A stretch of DNA of 64,000 nucleotides, from NCBI RefSeq assembly GCF_022343555.1, contig NZ_JAKQZH010000002.1, positions 806,001-870,000 on the forward strand, in the 5' to 3' direction. Shown piece by piece: positions 38,561 to 48,622 of this stretch (position 1 is the stretch's first letter; each line of letters starts with the position of its first letter). Position numbers and translations under genes: made by a program. This DNA comes from Marinobacter sp. C7 (GTDB lineage: Bacteria; Pseudomonadota; Gammaproteobacteria; Pseudomonadales; Oleiphilaceae). A model generated the notes under the pieces. It worked only from the letters and a program-made list of their open reading frames with translations, ran no database searches and was not told where the DNA came from.

Positions 38561-39322
38561 TCAGCCAGGCTGGTGCTCCTGCAACCACTGGCGCACGTCA
38601 GCAGCGTGGCGTCGACTGACCGGCAGCCGCTCGGGCCGGTCCCGAAGGATGATACGGTTCTGGTTTTCGCCAGTGCGCTCCAGTGCCTTGATGAATCGGA
38701 CCCCGACGAGGGTATTGCGGTGGATTCGCAACAACTGATCGGGATAGCTGGCTTCCAGCTCTTTGAGGGTGTAATCGGAAATCGTCTCACCGCCCCGATG
38801 ATGAATGGTGACGTATTTCTGGTCCGCCTCACAGTAGAGGATGTCGCCCAGGTCTATCAGCTCGGTACCACGATGGGTCCTGACCGCCAGTTGGTCCCGT
38901 TTGTGGCTGTTGCCTTCGGCCAGTTGCTGGCGCTGGACCCGATTGACCCGGCCGACCCGGTCCAGGGCCTCGGCCAGGGCCTCCTTACGTACCGGTTTGA
39001 GCAGATACGCGGTGGCCCGGACGTCGAAAGCCTGGATGGCGTAATGGTCATAGGCAGTGCAGAACACTAGGGCGGGCGGGTTGTCCAGGCTGCTCAGGCG
39101 GGCTGCCGCCTCCATACCGTCCATGCCCGGCATGCGGATGTCCAGCAACAGGATGTCCGGCTCCAGTTCGGCGACCTTCTGCAAGGTGCTGTCGCCATCG
39201 GCGGCTTCGCCACAGACGTGGTAGCCGGGCAGGGAGCTGACCAGTCGCCGAAGGCGCTCCCGTGCCAGGGGTTCGTCATCGGCAATCAGGATGTTCAGGT
39301 TGTGGTTGCCGTTTGCGGTCAT
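38561..39322 (-). CDS. algR: LytTR response regulator, AlgR type
   Basis: A 253-residue response regulator. The receiver domain (about 9-125) has the acidic pocket IADDEPLARERL, phospho-acceptor Asp in ILLLDIRMPGMDG and Lys in LLKPVRK. The C-terminal LytTR DNA-binding domain (about 145-250) includes YVTIHHRGGE and LLRIHRNTLVG. In Pseudomonas AlgR controls alginate, twitching motility and virulence; this copy has the same neighbours (algZ upstream, hemC downstream). Alginate itself is not indicated by any gene in the window. Confidence 0.93.
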   Translation of the reverse strand: MTANGNHNLNILIADDEPLARERLRRLVSSLPGYHVCGEAADGDSTLQKVAELEPDILLLDIRMPGMDGMEAAARLSSLDNPPALVFCTAYDHYAIQAFDVRATAYLLKPVRKEALAEALDRVGRVNRVQRQQLAEGNSHKRDQLAVRTHRGTELIDLGDILYCEADQKYVTIHHRGGETISDYTLKELEASYPDQLLRIHRNTLVGVRFIKALERTGENQNRIILRDRPERLPVSRRHAADVRQWLQEHQPG

Positions 39323-39353
39323 GGCGTCTGATCTGCTCCGTTGGCGTTGTCGG

Positions 39354-40397
39354 TTACTGTTGCGTTGCCTCCCGCCGGGGCAGGCGCAGGGTCACGGTGT
39401 AGGTTTCGTGCTGACGGCTGTTCTTGAGCACGGCCGGTTCGCCGAACAGTGCCTGTAACCGTGACTGGATGTTGGCCAGAGCCATGCGGTTCCCCCGGTG
39501 GCGCTGTTGATCCCGTTCCGGCTTTGGATTCTGCACCATCAGGTAGACAAACTCACCCCGGGCAGAGATCTCGATCCGGACGGCGCCTCCCTCCGGTCGG
39601 GGCTGAATGCCATGATAAATGGCGTTTTCGATCAGCGGTTGCAGGGTCAGCGGCGGAATGGCCTGATGTTCGAGGCCCGGACTGACGACCCAGTCTACCT
39701 GCAGCCGGTCGCCCAGGCGCAGACTTTCGATGGCGAGATAGCGCCGGCAAAGCTCCAGTTCCCGGGCCAGGGGAATCAGCTGGTCGGAGGTGCGCAGGCT
39801 GGCCCGGAACAGTTCCGACAGATCCAGTACCGCTTCCTCGGCCTGTTCGGGGCGTATGGCGATCAGGCTGGCGATGGTGTTCATGCTGTTGAACAGGAAA
39901 TGGGGCTGGATCCGGGCCTGCAGCGCCGCCAGTCGGGCTCCCATTTCGGCTTCCCGCTGGGCCTGCCACTGGTGCTGCAGGTAAAAGTAGCGCAGCACCA
40001 TCAGCACAATCAGCAGGGCCACCAGCAGCTTCTTGGCAATGCCCTGCCACTTGGCGATACCGGGTTCCGGATGCAGGACCCGGTCGGCGAACAGGCTGAA
40101 CGCAAGGACATCGGCCAGCACAATGGCGATGATGAGCAGGGTCGAGCGGGTGACCGTCATCCGGGCCATGCGAGTTCGGAGCAGGCAGATCAGTGCGGCG
40201 CTGGTGAGAGTGGTCCATTGCACGAACAGGGACAGCAGCCCGAAGTAATTCCAGTCGATCCAGCCGGCTTCGGTCTGAACAATGGCCAGTACCAGCACAA
40301 ACAGTTCGCTGGTGACCAGAAGCAGGAATACGGCTCGCACCCGGCACAGGTCCGGGACGAAGAAATCATTGCTGCTCACACTTTTGTCGCCGTTCAG
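39354..40397 (-). CDS. algZ: Sensor histidine kinase, AlgZ/FimS type
   Basis: A histidine kinase of the LytS-like (PF06580) class with about four membrane helices in the first 160 residues, then the phospho-acceptor block ARIQPHFLFNSMNTIASL, and an ATP-binding domain with PPLTLQPLIENAIYHGI. FimS proteins of this class lack some classical ATPase motifs. The start is unclear. An AAGGAGA lies five bases before a CTG at 40397, which I use; a GTG at 40379 gives the family-like start SSNDFFVPDLC, and an ATG at 40442 has no ribosome-binding site and would overlap the argH promoter. It is the cognate sensor of algR, 31 bases downstream. Confidence 0.88.
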   Translation of the reverse strand: MNGDKSVSSNDFFVPDLCRVRAVFLLLVTSELFVLVLAIVQTEAGWIDWNYFGLLSLFVQWTTLTSAALICLLRTRMARMTVTRSTLLIIAIVLADVLAFSLFADRVLHPEPGIAKWQGIAKKLLVALLIVLMVLRYFYLQHQWQAQREAEMGARLAALQARIQPHFLFNSMNTIASLIAIRPEQAEEAVLDLSELFRASLRTSDQLIPLARELELCRRYLAIESLRLGDRLQVDWVVSPGLEHQAIPPLTLQPLIENAIYHGIQPRPEGGAVRIEISARGEFVYLMVQNPKPERDQQRHRGNRMALANIQSRLQALFGEPAVLKNSRQHETYTVTLRLPRREATQQ

Positions 40398-40423
40398 GGG
40401 TGTCTCCTTTGCACCGGTCAGAA

Positions 40424-40432
40424 TGCTATAAT
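40424..40432 (+). promoter_or_regulatory. Extended -10 promoter of argH
   Basis: TGC-TATAAT at 40424-40432 is a perfect extended -10 hexamer 66 bases upstream of the argH ATG. The -35 region at the expected spacing is poor, as is usual for TGn promoters. Confidence 0.7.
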
Positions 40433-40497
40433 CCCGCCACATCAAATGTACCCGTTGCCCGCAGATGATGCCGGGCCGTCAGCAGGAAAGATAGACC

Positions 40498-41907
40498 ATG
40501 ACGGATCAGAAAAAGTCTGACCAGACCACATCCTCCGAAAAACCCTGGGGTGGGCGCTTCAGCGAGCCTACCGATGCCTTCGTCGAGCGGTTTACCGCGT
40601 CAGTGGGTTTTGACCAGCGGCTGTATCATCACGACATCACCGGTTCCATCGCCCACGCGACCATGCTGGCGGAAGTGGGCGTGCTGACCGTTGACGAGCG
40701 GGACCAGATCATCGAGGGGCTGAAGGGCGTCAAGGCTGACATCGAGGCAGGCACGTTCGAATGGTCCGTGAGCCTGGAAGACGTGCACATGAATGTTGAG
40801 GCACGGCTGACCGACCGTATCGGCATTACCGGCAAGAAACTGCACACCGGGCGCAGCCGGAATGATCAGGTGGCCACCGACATTCGCCTGTACCTGCGCG
40901 ACGAGATCGACGTCATCGCCGAGGAACTGAATCGCCTGCAGACCGGGCTGCTGGACCTGGCCGAGCGTGAGGCCGAGACCATCATGCCGGGATTTACCCA
41001 CCTGCAGACCGCCCAGCCGGTCACCTTCGGTCATCACCTGCTGGCCTGGTACGAGATGCTGGTTCGTGATGCCGAGCGCCTGCAGGACTGCCGTAAGCGG
41101 GTCAACGTCATGCCCCTGGGCGCTGCCGCCCTGGCAGGTACCACCTATCCCATCGATCGGGACATGACCGCCCGGTTGCTGGGCTTTGACCGTCCCACTG
41201 AAAACAGCCTGGATTCGGTCAGTGACCGGGACTTTGCGATCGAGTTCTGCAGCTTTGCGGCGCTGCTGATGACCCACCTGTCCCGGTTCAGCGAGGAACT
41301 GGTGCTGTGGACCTCGGCCCAGTTTGATTTCATCGATCTGCCGGACCGCTTCTGCACCGGTTCGTCCATCATGCCCCAGAAGAAGAATCCGGACGTCCCG
41401 GAGCTGGTGCGCGGCAAGACGGGCCGGGTCAACGGTCACCTGATCAGCCTGCTGACCCTGATGAAGAGCCAGCCGCTGGCCTACAACAAGGATAATCAGG
41501 AGGACAAGGAGCCACTGTTCGATACGGTTGATACCATCAAGGGCTGTCTGAAGGCCTACGCCGACATGATTCCCGCGATCCGTGCCAAGGCTGACAACAT
41601 GCGCGTGGCGGCCAAGCGCGGTTTCTCCACCGCCACCGACCTGGCGGACTATCTGGTCAAGAAAGGGGTACCGTTCCGGGATGCCCATGAGATCGTCGGC
41701 AAGTCCGTGGCCTTTGGCGTGGCCGAAGGGCGGGACCTGTCCGACATGACGCTCGAGGAATTGCAGCAGTTCTCGGACGTGATCGGCGAAGACGTGTTCG
41801 ATGTGCTCACCCTGGAAGGCTCGGTCCAGGCCCGCAATCACCTGGGGGGTACGGCCCCGGACCAGGTGCGCGCTGCCGTTGGCCGGGCCCGAAAACTGCT
41901 GGGCTGA
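40498..41907 (+). CDS. argH: Argininosuccinate lyase
   Basis: A 469-residue enzyme that splits argininosuccinate into arginine and fumarate, the last step of arginine synthesis. The fumarase/aspartase superfamily signature [16 protein letters not shown] contains the mobile catalytic Ser loop. Other matches are [23 protein letters not shown] and [18 protein letters not shown]. Length is normal with a 15-residue Lys/Ser-rich N-terminal lead. It is divergent from algZ as in Pseudomonas. Confidence 0.96.
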   Translation: MTDQKKSDQTTSSEKPWGGRFSEPTDAFVERFTASVGFDQRLYHHDITGSIAHATMLAEVGVLTVDERDQIIEGLKGVKADIEAGTFEWSVSLEDVHMNVEARLTDRIGITGKKLHTGRSRNDQVATDIRLYLRDEIDVIAEELNRLQTGLLDLAEREAETIMPGFTHLQTAQPVTFGHHLLAWYEMLVRDAERLQDCRKRVNVMPLGAAALAGTTYPIDRDMTARLLGFDRPTENSLDSVSDRDFAIEFCSFAALLMTHLSRFSEELVLWTSAQFDFIDLPDRFCTGSSIMPQKKNPDVPELVRGKTGRVNGHLISLLTLMKSQPLAYNKDNQEDKEPLFDTVDTIKGCLKAYADMIPAIRAKADNMRVAAKRGFSTATDLADYLVKKGVPFRDAHEIVGKSVAFGVAEGRDLSDMTLEELQQFSDVIGEDVFDVLTLEGSVQARNHLGGTAPDQVRAAVGRARKLLG

Positions 41908-41933
41908 TCCCGACGACAGGTGTGGCGCCTGAC

Positions 41934-44411
41934 TCAGCTTTCCAGGCGCCCTGATCCCGGGCCGGCCACCGCAGGGGTCAGGTCCTCCAGTGGCCGGGGA
42001 TCCTCCAGTTGGGAACCCTGGCCGAAATGGATGCCGAGAGTCCGGACCTGCCGCAGCGTATGGTCGCTCTCGATGTGGGTGGCAACCGTGATTTTGCCCG
42101 CAGCCTCGGCAATCCGGTGCAAGGCCTCGACCATGACCTGTTGTACCGGGTCCTCTTCGAGCTTTTCCATCATCCTGCGATCCAGCTTGATGATGTCGAC
42201 GGGTAACTTGGCCGCCAGGCTGTAGCTTTCCACCGAGGCCCCGGCGCCTTCCAGTGCAACCCGGCAGCCGATCTTGTGCAAGGCATCGCACAGGACGGCG
42301 ACGTCATCGGGATATTGGGTGGCGTGTTCCTCGCGGATCTCCAGGCAAAAGTATTCCGGTGCGAAGGGGGAATGGGCCAGCTCCGCCTCCAGAAAATCGG
42401 GGAAGGTATCGTCGAGCACACTGGTTATGGACAGATTGAAGCCGCAGTACTTGATCCTCGGCTCCAGAAGCTCGTGTTGGGAGAGCCAGTCCAGAGTCTG
42501 GCGAATCACCTGCCGGTCCAGGCGCTTGGCCAGGTCAAAACGTTCCGTGACCGGCAGGAACTGGTCCGGCTGGAGCTGGCTCTGACCCTCCCGGAGTGCC
42601 GGGATGCGGCACAGGATCTCGATATGGTCGCCCCAGGTGGCGCTGGCGACGGGCTTCAGCGACTGGTACTCAAGGAGCAGCCGGTCGTTATCGAGCGCCT
42701 CCCGGATCTGGTCGAGCCGTTTGGCAATCAGGTTCTCGTCCATGCTCGAGGCGATGGCCCTGGCGGTGTGAATCCGGTTTCGTCCGGAAGTCTTGGCGGT
42801 ATGGCAAAGGTCAGCCGCCTGGGACAGAAGTTTTTCCGGGTCGCCGGGATACTCGTTCTCCATGACCAGCAGGCCACCGCTGGCCGTCGTCTGGAGCTTT
42901 GCTCCCTGCCACTCGAAAACGAAACCGTGCACCAGTTCCAGTATGTCGTCGGCAATCTTTCGTGCTCGCGGTTCCGGGCAGTTCTCGATCAACAGTACAA
43001 AGGTATCTCCGGAGAGGCGGGCGAGAGCGTCCCGTTGCCGGATACGCACTCCCAGGTTGCCTGCCAGCTCCCGTAGGTAGCGATCGCAAATGCCACTGCC
43101 GGCATTCTCATTGAATCGGTTGAAGTCATCCAGGTCCAGGTACAGCAGGCTGTCGATGCTGTCCCGATGGGTTTTCTGCTCGAGGGTCCTGAGCAGCCGG
43201 GCAAGGAATTCCCGCCGGTTCATCAGGCCGGTGACGGGATCGCGCCGGATACGCTCACCGGCTTCGCCCTGACTGGTACGGGTATGGGTGTTGCGGCCAA
43301 CGTGAACGGCGCCCAGGATTTCGCCCTGGGCGCTGGTCAGTCGCTGATAATGAAACTCGTGGATGGGCAGTTCGCGATTCTGGTGAGCCAGCGGCATCTC
43401 CACCACGAAGCTGCCCCGCTCGAACGCGCGTTGCCAGAGCCGTTCGATCAGGCGGCGTTCGTTGGGATGGTCCCGGAGGAGATCCCTGAGATTGTCTCCC
43501 GGGACCGGCGACTTGCCGAAGGTCTGGGCGAACTGACTGGCATAGGATTGGTTGCAGTGCAGGATGTTCAGCCGTGTGTCTACCGCCACGATCAGATCGG
43601 GCGTCGCTTGCCCGGTCCCTTCCATCAGGCGCCGGCAATGATCCAGCGCCTTTTCCTGCTCCATGACCTCCGTGCGATCTACCAGGGTGCCGACAAGACG
43701 GTGAATCCGACCGCCCCTGCGTAACGCCCGGCCGTCCAGGGCCAACCGGCATGGCTTCTGCCGTGCGGTCAATACATTCAGTTCCAGGGAAAACGGCTGG
43801 CCCGTCCGTATACAGCGACGGAAGAGGGCGCGGACACGGGACTGCCCGGCCTGACAGTAGAACAATGCCTGCTCCGGCGTGATGTCCAGACCGGGGCGCA
43901 ATTCCAGAAGCTGGTAGATGCCCTCACTCCAGGTCATTTCATTACTGGCGATATCCAGTTCCCAGAGCCCGAATCGGGCCAGGCTTTCAGCGGACTTGAG
44001 CAGGCCGGGATCCACGCGGGCGGCATCAGCCAATGCGATGGTGGCGCGCGCCGCCTGGTCGGAATCGTGGATGGCCTGTTTGAGGCTGAGTTGGGCCGTA
44101 AAGAAGAAGCCATCCCGGTGCCGGAAAGTCACCAGAATCTGCTGGCCATCTTCGATCTGGTGGCGGTTCGCCGGTGCAAACGGATCGTCCTGGCGTGACG
44201 CCAGAATGCGGTGAACCGGTTGCCCCACCAGCTCGCCGGCCTCATACCCCAGGACCGCCTCGGAGTGATGATCGACCTGGACCACTGTGCCTTCGTCGTC
44301 GATCCTCAGCAGGGTCTGGCGGCCATCCTGTGGCGCCTGGTCCGGCCGGTAGCGGCGAATCACGAATTCTTTCACGTGCAGATAGCCTCGGGTGTCAGAC
44401 AGTGGCCCCAT
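41934..44411 (-). CDS. PAS / degenerate GGDEF / degenerate EAL protein
   Basis: About 825 residues: several PAS-like sensor modules (about residues 30-390 by rough reading), a GGDEF domain and an EAL domain. Both output motifs are broken. The cyclase motif is SGDTF, although the RxxD inhibitory c-di-GMP site (RQRD) is kept five residues upstream. The EAL half has EILCRI for EALLRW, EGAGAS for DDFGTG and THIES for the EGVES region, so phosphodiesterase activity is unlikely. It is probably a c-di-GMP receptor or regulatory scaffold. The start is uncertain: ATG 44411 is used; the frame reaches 44519, and a GTG in LHVKEF with GAGG upstream is possible. Confidence 0.82.
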   Translation of the reverse strand: MGPLSDTRGYLHVKEFVIRRYRPDQAPQDGRQTLLRIDDEGTVVQVDHHSEAVLGYEAGELVGQPVHRILASRQDDPFAPANRHQIEDGQQILVTFRHRDGFFFTAQLSLKQAIHDSDQAARATIALADAARVDPGLLKSAESLARFGLWELDIASNEMTWSEGIYQLLELRPGLDITPEQALFYCQAGQSRVRALFRRCIRTGQPFSLELNVLTARQKPCRLALDGRALRRGGRIHRLVGTLVDRTEVMEQEKALDHCRRLMEGTGQATPDLIVAVDTRLNILHCNQSYASQFAQTFGKSPVPGDNLRDLLRDHPNERRLIERLWQRAFERGSFVVEMPLAHQNRELPIHEFHYQRLTSAQGEILGAVHVGRNTHTRTSQGEAGERIRRDPVTGLMNRREFLARLLRTLEQKTHRDSIDSLLYLDLDDFNRFNENAGSGICDRYLRELAGNLGVRIRQRDALARLSGDTFVLLIENCPEPRARKIADDILELVHGFVFEWQGAKLQTTASGGLLVMENEYPGDPEKLLSQAADLCHTAKTSGRNRIHTARAIASSMDENLIAKRLDQIREALDNDRLLLEYQSLKPVASATWGDHIEILCRIPALREGQSQLQPDQFLPVTERFDLAKRLDRQVIRQTLDWLSQHELLEPRIKYCGFNLSITSVLDDTFPDFLEAELAHSPFAPEYFCLEIREEHATQYPDDVAVLCDALHKIGCRVALEGAGASVESYSLAAKLPVDIIKLDRRMMEKLEEDPVQQVMVEALHRIAEAAGKITVATHIESDHTLRQVRTLGIHFGQGSQLEDPRPLEDLTPAVAGPGSGRLES

Positions 44412-44483
44412 GATACTGATACTGACCCGGAAAAGAACCTCCTGGTCCGGTGCGGTGTCTCGCCCGCTGCCATGGGTGTCAGG

Positions 44484-44489
44484 TATACT
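44484..44489 (+). promoter_or_regulatory. Candidate -10 element for lptM-lysA-dapF
   Basis: TATACT at 44484-44489 lies 29 bases upstream of the lptM ATG. It falls within the 5' open frame of the divergent GGDEF/EAL gene, another reason to prefer a shorter start for that gene. No strong -35 was found. Confidence 0.4.
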
Positions 44490-44517
44490 GCGGCAAAGCA
44501 ACTTTCCGGGGGCGCTC

Positions 44518-44688
44518 ATGCCTTTTCGACTTTTTGCGATCTTCAGTCTCGTGTTTACCCTGTTGCTGGCAGGATGTGGCCAGAAAGGCCCGTTGTACCG
44601 CGATCAGGGCGGAGCGACCGCCGGTCAGGCGGTCCAGACCGTGACCGGTGGCCAGACCGACGAAGACCGTGAGCAGAGTGATAACTGA
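44518..44688 (+). CDS. lptM: LptM (YifL-like) lipoprotein
   Basis: A 56-residue lipoprotein. The signal peptide ends in lipobox LAGC (Cys20), followed by the family hallmark GQKGPLY. LptM lipoproteins help the LptD/LptE lipopolysaccharide translocon mature. The remainder is a short polar tail. It precedes lysA-dapF, the standard gammaproteobacterial context. The gene is easy to miss because of its size, but the lipobox motif and position make it firm. Confidence 0.9.
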   Translation: MPFRLFAIFSLVFTLLLAGCGQKGPLYRDQGGATAGQAVQTVTGGQTDEDREQSDN

Positions 44689-44723
44689 GCAACCGCGCAC
44701 CCGCATAACGAATCAGGACATCC

Positions 44724-45974
44724 ATGGACCACTTCAACTACCGTAACGGCGAGCTCTACGCCGAAGACGTCCCTGTCGCCGAAATTGCCAAGCGTTTCGG
44801 GACGCCTGCCTACATCTACTCCCGGGCGACGCTCGAACGCCATTACCGGGCCTACGACGATGCCCTTGCGGGGCATCCGCATCTGGTGTGCTATGCCGTC
44901 AAGGCCAACAGCAACCTGGCGGTACTGAACGTGCTGGCCCGGCTGGGAGCCGGTTTCGACATCGTGTCCGCGGGCGAGCTTGAGCGGGTCCTCCGGGCCG
45001 GCGGTGATCCCGGCAAAGTGGTGTTTTCCGGCGTGGGCAAGCAGGAGTGGGAAATGAAGCGTGCCCTGGAAGTGGGGGTGCGTTGTTTCAACGTCGAGTC
45101 CGACACCGAGCTGGACCGCCTGAACGAGGTGGCCGGTGAGTTGGGGGTGAAGGCCCCGATCTCTTTGCGGGTCAATCCCGACGTTGATGCCGGGACTCAT
45201 CCCTACATCTCCACTGGCCTGAAGGAAAACAAGTTCGGGATCGATATCGCCGAGGCTCCGCAGGTCTACGCCCGGGCGGCGGCGCTGCCGAATCTCGAGA
45301 TTCATGGTGTGGATTGCCACATCGGGTCCCAGCTGACCTCGGTGTCACCGTTTCTTGATGCCCTGGACCGGGTGCTGGCATTGATCGACACCCTGGCGGA
45401 ACAGAACATCCGGATCCGCCACCTGGACATGGGGGGTGGCCTGGGGGTGACCTATGACCAGGAGCAACCGCCACAGCCGTCGGACTATGTGAAGGCGCTG
45501 GCGGAACGCATGGGGGATCGCAGCCTGGAACTGATTCTTGAGCCGGGGCGCTCCATTGCCGCCAATGCCGGGATCCTGGTGACCCGGGTCGAGTTCCTGA
45601 AGTGCACCGAACACCGTAATTTCGCCATCCTCGATGCCGCCATGAATGACCTGATTCGCCCGGCTCTGTATAGCGCCTGGCAGTCCATCATTCCGGTCCG
45701 GCCCCATCAGGAGGGCGAGGAGAAAGCCTGGGATCTGGTGGGCCCGGTCTGCGAGACCGGGGATTTCCTGGGTAAGGACCGGCACCTGCGCTTGCAGGCG
45801 GGCGACTTGCTGGCGGTTCGCTCCGCCGGCGCCTATGGTTTCGTTATGAGTTCCAATTACAACACCCGTAATCGCCCGCCCGAGCTGATGGTCGATGGTG
45901 ATCAGGTCCATGTGGTTCGCCGGCGCGAAACCCTGGAGGACCAGCTCGCCCCTGAAAGTTGTCTGCCGGAATGA
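44724..45974 (+). CDS. lysA: Diaminopimelate decarboxylase
   Basis: A 416-residue PLP enzyme that converts meso-diaminopimelate to lysine. The PLP lysine is in CYAVKANSN, the phosphate-binding glycine-rich loop in [11 protein letters not shown] and [12 protein letters not shown], and the substrate Cys in [12 protein letters not shown]. Length is typical. The stop overlaps or abuts dapF, indicating an operon with lptM and dapF. Confidence 0.96.
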   Translation: MDHFNYRNGELYAEDVPVAEIAKRFGTPAYIYSRATLERHYRAYDDALAGHPHLVCYAVKANSNLAVLNVLARLGAGFDIVSAGELERVLRAGGDPGKVVFSGVGKQEWEMKRALEVGVRCFNVESDTELDRLNEVAGELGVKAPISLRVNPDVDAGTHPYISTGLKENKFGIDIAEAPQVYARAAALPNLEIHGVDCHIGSQLTSVSPFLDALDRVLALIDTLAEQNIRIRHLDMGGGLGVTYDQEQPPQPSDYVKALAERMGDRSLELILEPGRSIAANAGILVTRVEFLKCTEHRNFAILDAAMNDLIRPALYSAWQSIIPVRPHQEGEEKAWDLVGPVCETGDFLGKDRHLRLQAGDLLAVRSAGAYGFVMSSNYNTRNRPPELMVDGDQVHVVRRRETLEDQLAPESCLPE

Positions 45975-45988
45975 CCGGGGAGCAGGGG

Positions 45989-46903
45989 ATGAGTCAGCAG
46001 CGTCGCGGGCAGGGCCCGACCCTCCGGTTTACCAAGATGCATGGCCTGGGCAACGATTTCATGGTGGTGGACGCCATCAGCCAGCCGTTCCGGCTGAGAC
46101 CTGAGATGATCCGGGAACTGGCGGACCGGAATTTTGGCATCGGTTTCGATCAGTTGCTTGTGGTGGAGCCGCCCGGCTTGCCGGATGTGGATTTCCGTTA
46201 CCGGATCTTCAATGCCGATGGCTCGGAAGTGGAACAGTGTGGTAACGGTGCCCGTTGCTTCGCCCGGTTTGTGCGGGACCAGCGCCTGACCAACAAGAAA
46301 GTCATCCGGGTCCAGACCGCAAAGGGGGTCATAGAACTGCGGGTCGGAAAGGACGGTCTGGTCATGGTCAACATGGGCGTACCGGAATTCAATCCGCCGG
46401 CCATTCCTTTTGCCGCCGACCGTCGCAAGGATGTCTACACGGTTGACGTGGACGGCCAGACGGTCGAGCTCAGCGCAGTATCGATGGGCAACCCCCACGG
46501 AGTGCTGGTGGTGGAGGACGTTGATAGCGCCCCTGTGGAAACCCTGGGGCCGCTGCTGGAGCGCCACCCGAGATTTCCGGCGCGGGCGAATATCGGATTC
46601 CTGCAGATCCTCGATCGTGGCCATGCCCGCTTGCGGGTGTTCGAACGGGGCTCCGGCGAGACCCTGGCTTGCGGCAGCGGTGCCTGCGCCGCGGTGGTTG
46701 CCGGCAATCTCAGGGGATTACTCGACAAGCGGGTGGAAGTGGAGCTTCGGGGTGGCAATCTGGTCATCGAATGGCAGGGCGAGGGGGCGCCTGTTATGAT
46801 GGAAGGCCCCGCGACGACAGTGTTTGAAGGGCAGTTGCGACTGCCTGGTGACAATTCTAACCGCCGCCGAAAGAGCGGTCGTTCCAACAGACAACGGTCC
46901 TGA
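45989..46903 (+). CDS. dapF: Diaminopimelate epimerase
   Basis: A 304-residue cofactor-independent racemase interconverting LL- and meso-diaminopimelate for lysine and peptidoglycan. The two catalytic Cys are in [13 protein letters not shown] and [12 protein letters not shown]; the N-terminus [15 protein letters not shown] is standard. I use ATG 45989 because GGGGAG lies six bases before it; an ATG at 45971 overlaps the lysA stop as ATGA and is a real alternative. A basic 15-residue tail ([14 protein letters not shown]) extends past the usual C-terminus. Confidence 0.95.
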   Translation: MSQQRRGQGPTLRFTKMHGLGNDFMVVDAISQPFRLRPEMIRELADRNFGIGFDQLLVVEPPGLPDVDFRYRIFNADGSEVEQCGNGARCFARFVRDQRLTNKKVIRVQTAKGVIELRVGKDGLVMVNMGVPEFNPPAIPFAADRRKDVYTVDVDGQTVELSAVSMGNPHGVLVVEDVDSAPVETLGPLLERHPRFPARANIGFLQILDRGHARLRVFERGSGETLACGSGACAAVVAGNLRGLLDKRVEVELRGGNLVIEWQGEGAPVMMEGPATTVFEGQLRLPGDNSNRRRKSGRSNRQRS

Positions 46904-46920
46904 CAGCCCGGGAGAACGCG

Positions 46921-47667
46921 ATGACAGAACAGACGGTCCGGAAGAAGGCCGAAGACCTCACGCCGGAACAGGTGGCCGATTACCTGAGGGCCAATCCTGA
47001 CTTCTTTGTTGATCAGGATGAGCTGTTGCGCAGCCTGACACTGCCCCATGACAGCGGGCGTGCCATCTCCCTGGTGGAGCGGCAGGTGCATCTGTTCCGC
47101 GAGCAGCGCGATACCCTCCGCAAGGAGCTGGTTGAGCTGGTCGCCATTGCCCGTCATAACGATCGTCTGTTCGAGAAAAGCAAACGTCTGCTGATGCAGG
47201 TGATCGAAGCCCGCACCCTCAACGACATGGCGGCGGCAATCGATGACAGCATTCGGGGAGATTTCGGCCTGGATGCCGCCTCGGTCCTGCTGTTTACCGA
47301 TCAGGCCCTGCCGGAGGCCTCCCAGGGCGCCCTGCATGTGGTTGGCCCCGACCTGGCCCGGGACAGGCTCGGGATGCTTCTGGATGGCGAGCGCGCGGTA
47401 TGCGGGCAGTTCCGCGAGAGTGAGCGGGAGTTCCTGTTTCCCGACCGGGAAGAGCCAATTGCGTCGGTTGCCCTGGTGCCGCTGCGGCATGAAGAGCTGG
47501 TAGGTGTGTTTGCCGTGGGAAGCTGCCAGCCCGGATATTTTGACCAGAGCATGGGGTCCCTGTTTCTGAGCTATATCAGTGATACCCTGAGCAGGCTGCT
47601 GCCTCCCATGATCCAGCGCCACACCGGCGGTGCACCGGTGGCCGACATTACCGCGGAGTCCCGATAG
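46921..47667 (+). CDS. DUF484 family protein
   Basis: A 248-residue cytoplasmic protein: an N-terminal helical/coiled-coil region (YLRANPDFFVDQDELLRSL, then VERQVHLFREQRDTLRKEL) and a GAF-like C-terminal domain. DUF484 genes are regularly found between dapF and xerC, as here, but their function is not established. The start has GGGAGA nine bases upstream. Confidence 0.9.
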   Translation: MTEQTVRKKAEDLTPEQVADYLRANPDFFVDQDELLRSLTLPHDSGRAISLVERQVHLFREQRDTLRKELVELVAIARHNDRLFEKSKRLLMQVIEARTLNDMAAAIDDSIRGDFGLDAASVLLFTDQALPEASQGALHVVGPDLARDRLGMLLDGERAVCGQFRESEREFLFPDREEPIASVALVPLRHEELVGVFAVGSCQPGYFDQSMGSLFLSYISDTLSRLLPPMIQRHTGGAPVADITAESR

Positions 47668-47668
47668 G

Positions 47669-48622
47669 GTGTCTGCAGGGTCCGGCGCCACACGATTGCC
47701 TGACTCCCTGCAGGAGCCGCTTGTCCGGTTCGTTCGCCATCTGTCGTCTGAAAAACGCCATTCCCCGCGCACCTGTGACAGCTATCAGCGGGATCTGAAT
47801 CGCCTCGCGTTCTGGCTGGCCGACTCCGGGCGTGACCAATGGCGGTTGCTGCTCAGCCATGATCTCCGCCGCTACGTGGCGGTCCTCAGCCGCGAGGGGT
47901 TGAGTGGCCGCAGTATTGCCCGCCACCTGTCGGCCATCCGCAGGTTCTACAACTTCCTGTTGCGGGAGCGGCTGGTGACGGATAACCCGGCGGTGGATGT
48001 CCGTGCCCCCAAGAGTGGTCGCCGCTTGCCCCGAGTCGCGGACGTGGATCAGCTCGGTCAATTACTCGACGCCACGCCTGACGACCCGCTCGAGGTGAGG
48101 GATCTTTGCATGTTCGAGCTGATGTATTCCTCCGGTTTACGACTCTCTGAGCTGGCACAGCTGAACCTTGAATCGCTCGATCTGGGTGCCGGAGACGTGC
48201 GCGTGGTCGGTAAGGGCAATAAGGAACGGGTTCTGCCGGTGGGTCGAAAGGCCTTGGGCGCTATTCAGGCCTGGCTGGCCGTGCGTCCGGGGCTGGCGCC
48301 GGAGGGCGAGAAGGCGGTTTTCGTCAGCCGCCGGGGCGATCGGCTCAGTCGGCGCAGTATCCAGTCCAGGCTGGAGCGCTGGGGCATCACCCGTGGCGCC
48401 GATCAAAAGCTGCATCCGCACCTGTTACGGCATTCCTTCGCCAGTCACATGCTGGAATCCAGTGGCGATCTGAGGGCGGTACAGGAACTTCTGGGCCATG
48501 CTGACATTGCCACCACGCAGGTGTATACCCACCTTGATTTCCAGCATCTGGCCCGGGTCTATGACCAGAGTCACCCCCGGGCCCGCCGCACCAGGTCGGG
48601 AACCGGACCGGACGATCAGTGA
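47669..48622 (+). CDS. xerC: Tyrosine recombinase XerC
   Basis: A 317-residue site-specific recombinase that, with XerD, resolves chromosome dimers at dif. The catalytic residues are recognisable: Arg in YSSGLRLSEL, Lys in VVGKGNKER, His-x-x-Arg in HPHLLRHSFASHML, His in LLGHADIATTQ and the nucleophile Tyr in VYTHLDF. The start is GTG 47669, one base after the DUF484 stop, with GGAG ten bases upstream. The end overlaps the convergent DUF2789 gene by seven bases. Its position after dapF and DUF484 favours XerC over XerD. Confidence 0.94.
   Translation: MSAGSGATRLPDSLQEPLVRFVRHLSSEKRHSPRTCDSYQRDLNRLAFWLADSGRDQWRLLLSHDLRRYVAVLSREGLSGRSIARHLSAIRRFYNFLLRERLVTDNPAVDVRAPKSGRRLPRVADVDQLGQLLDATPDDPLEVRDLCMFELMYSSGLRLSELAQLNLESLDLGAGDVRVVGKGNKERVLPVGRKALGAIQAWLAVRPGLAPEGEKAVFVSRRGDRLSRRSIQSRLERWGITRGADQKLHPHLLRHSFASHMLESSGDLRAVQELLGHADIATTQVYTHLDFQHLARVYDQSHPRARRTRSGTGPDDQ

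Noticed and set aside
40600..42291. A 563-codon open frame on the minus strand across argH
   Set aside because: It lies opposite argH, whose protein is full length and conserved. The translated sequence is Gln/His/Gly rich with no domain, as expected of an antisense frame in GC-rich DNA.
46435..47772. A 445-codon minus-strand frame across dapF, the DUF484 gene and xerC
   Set aside because: It is opposite three well-supported genes and encodes no family-like sequence.
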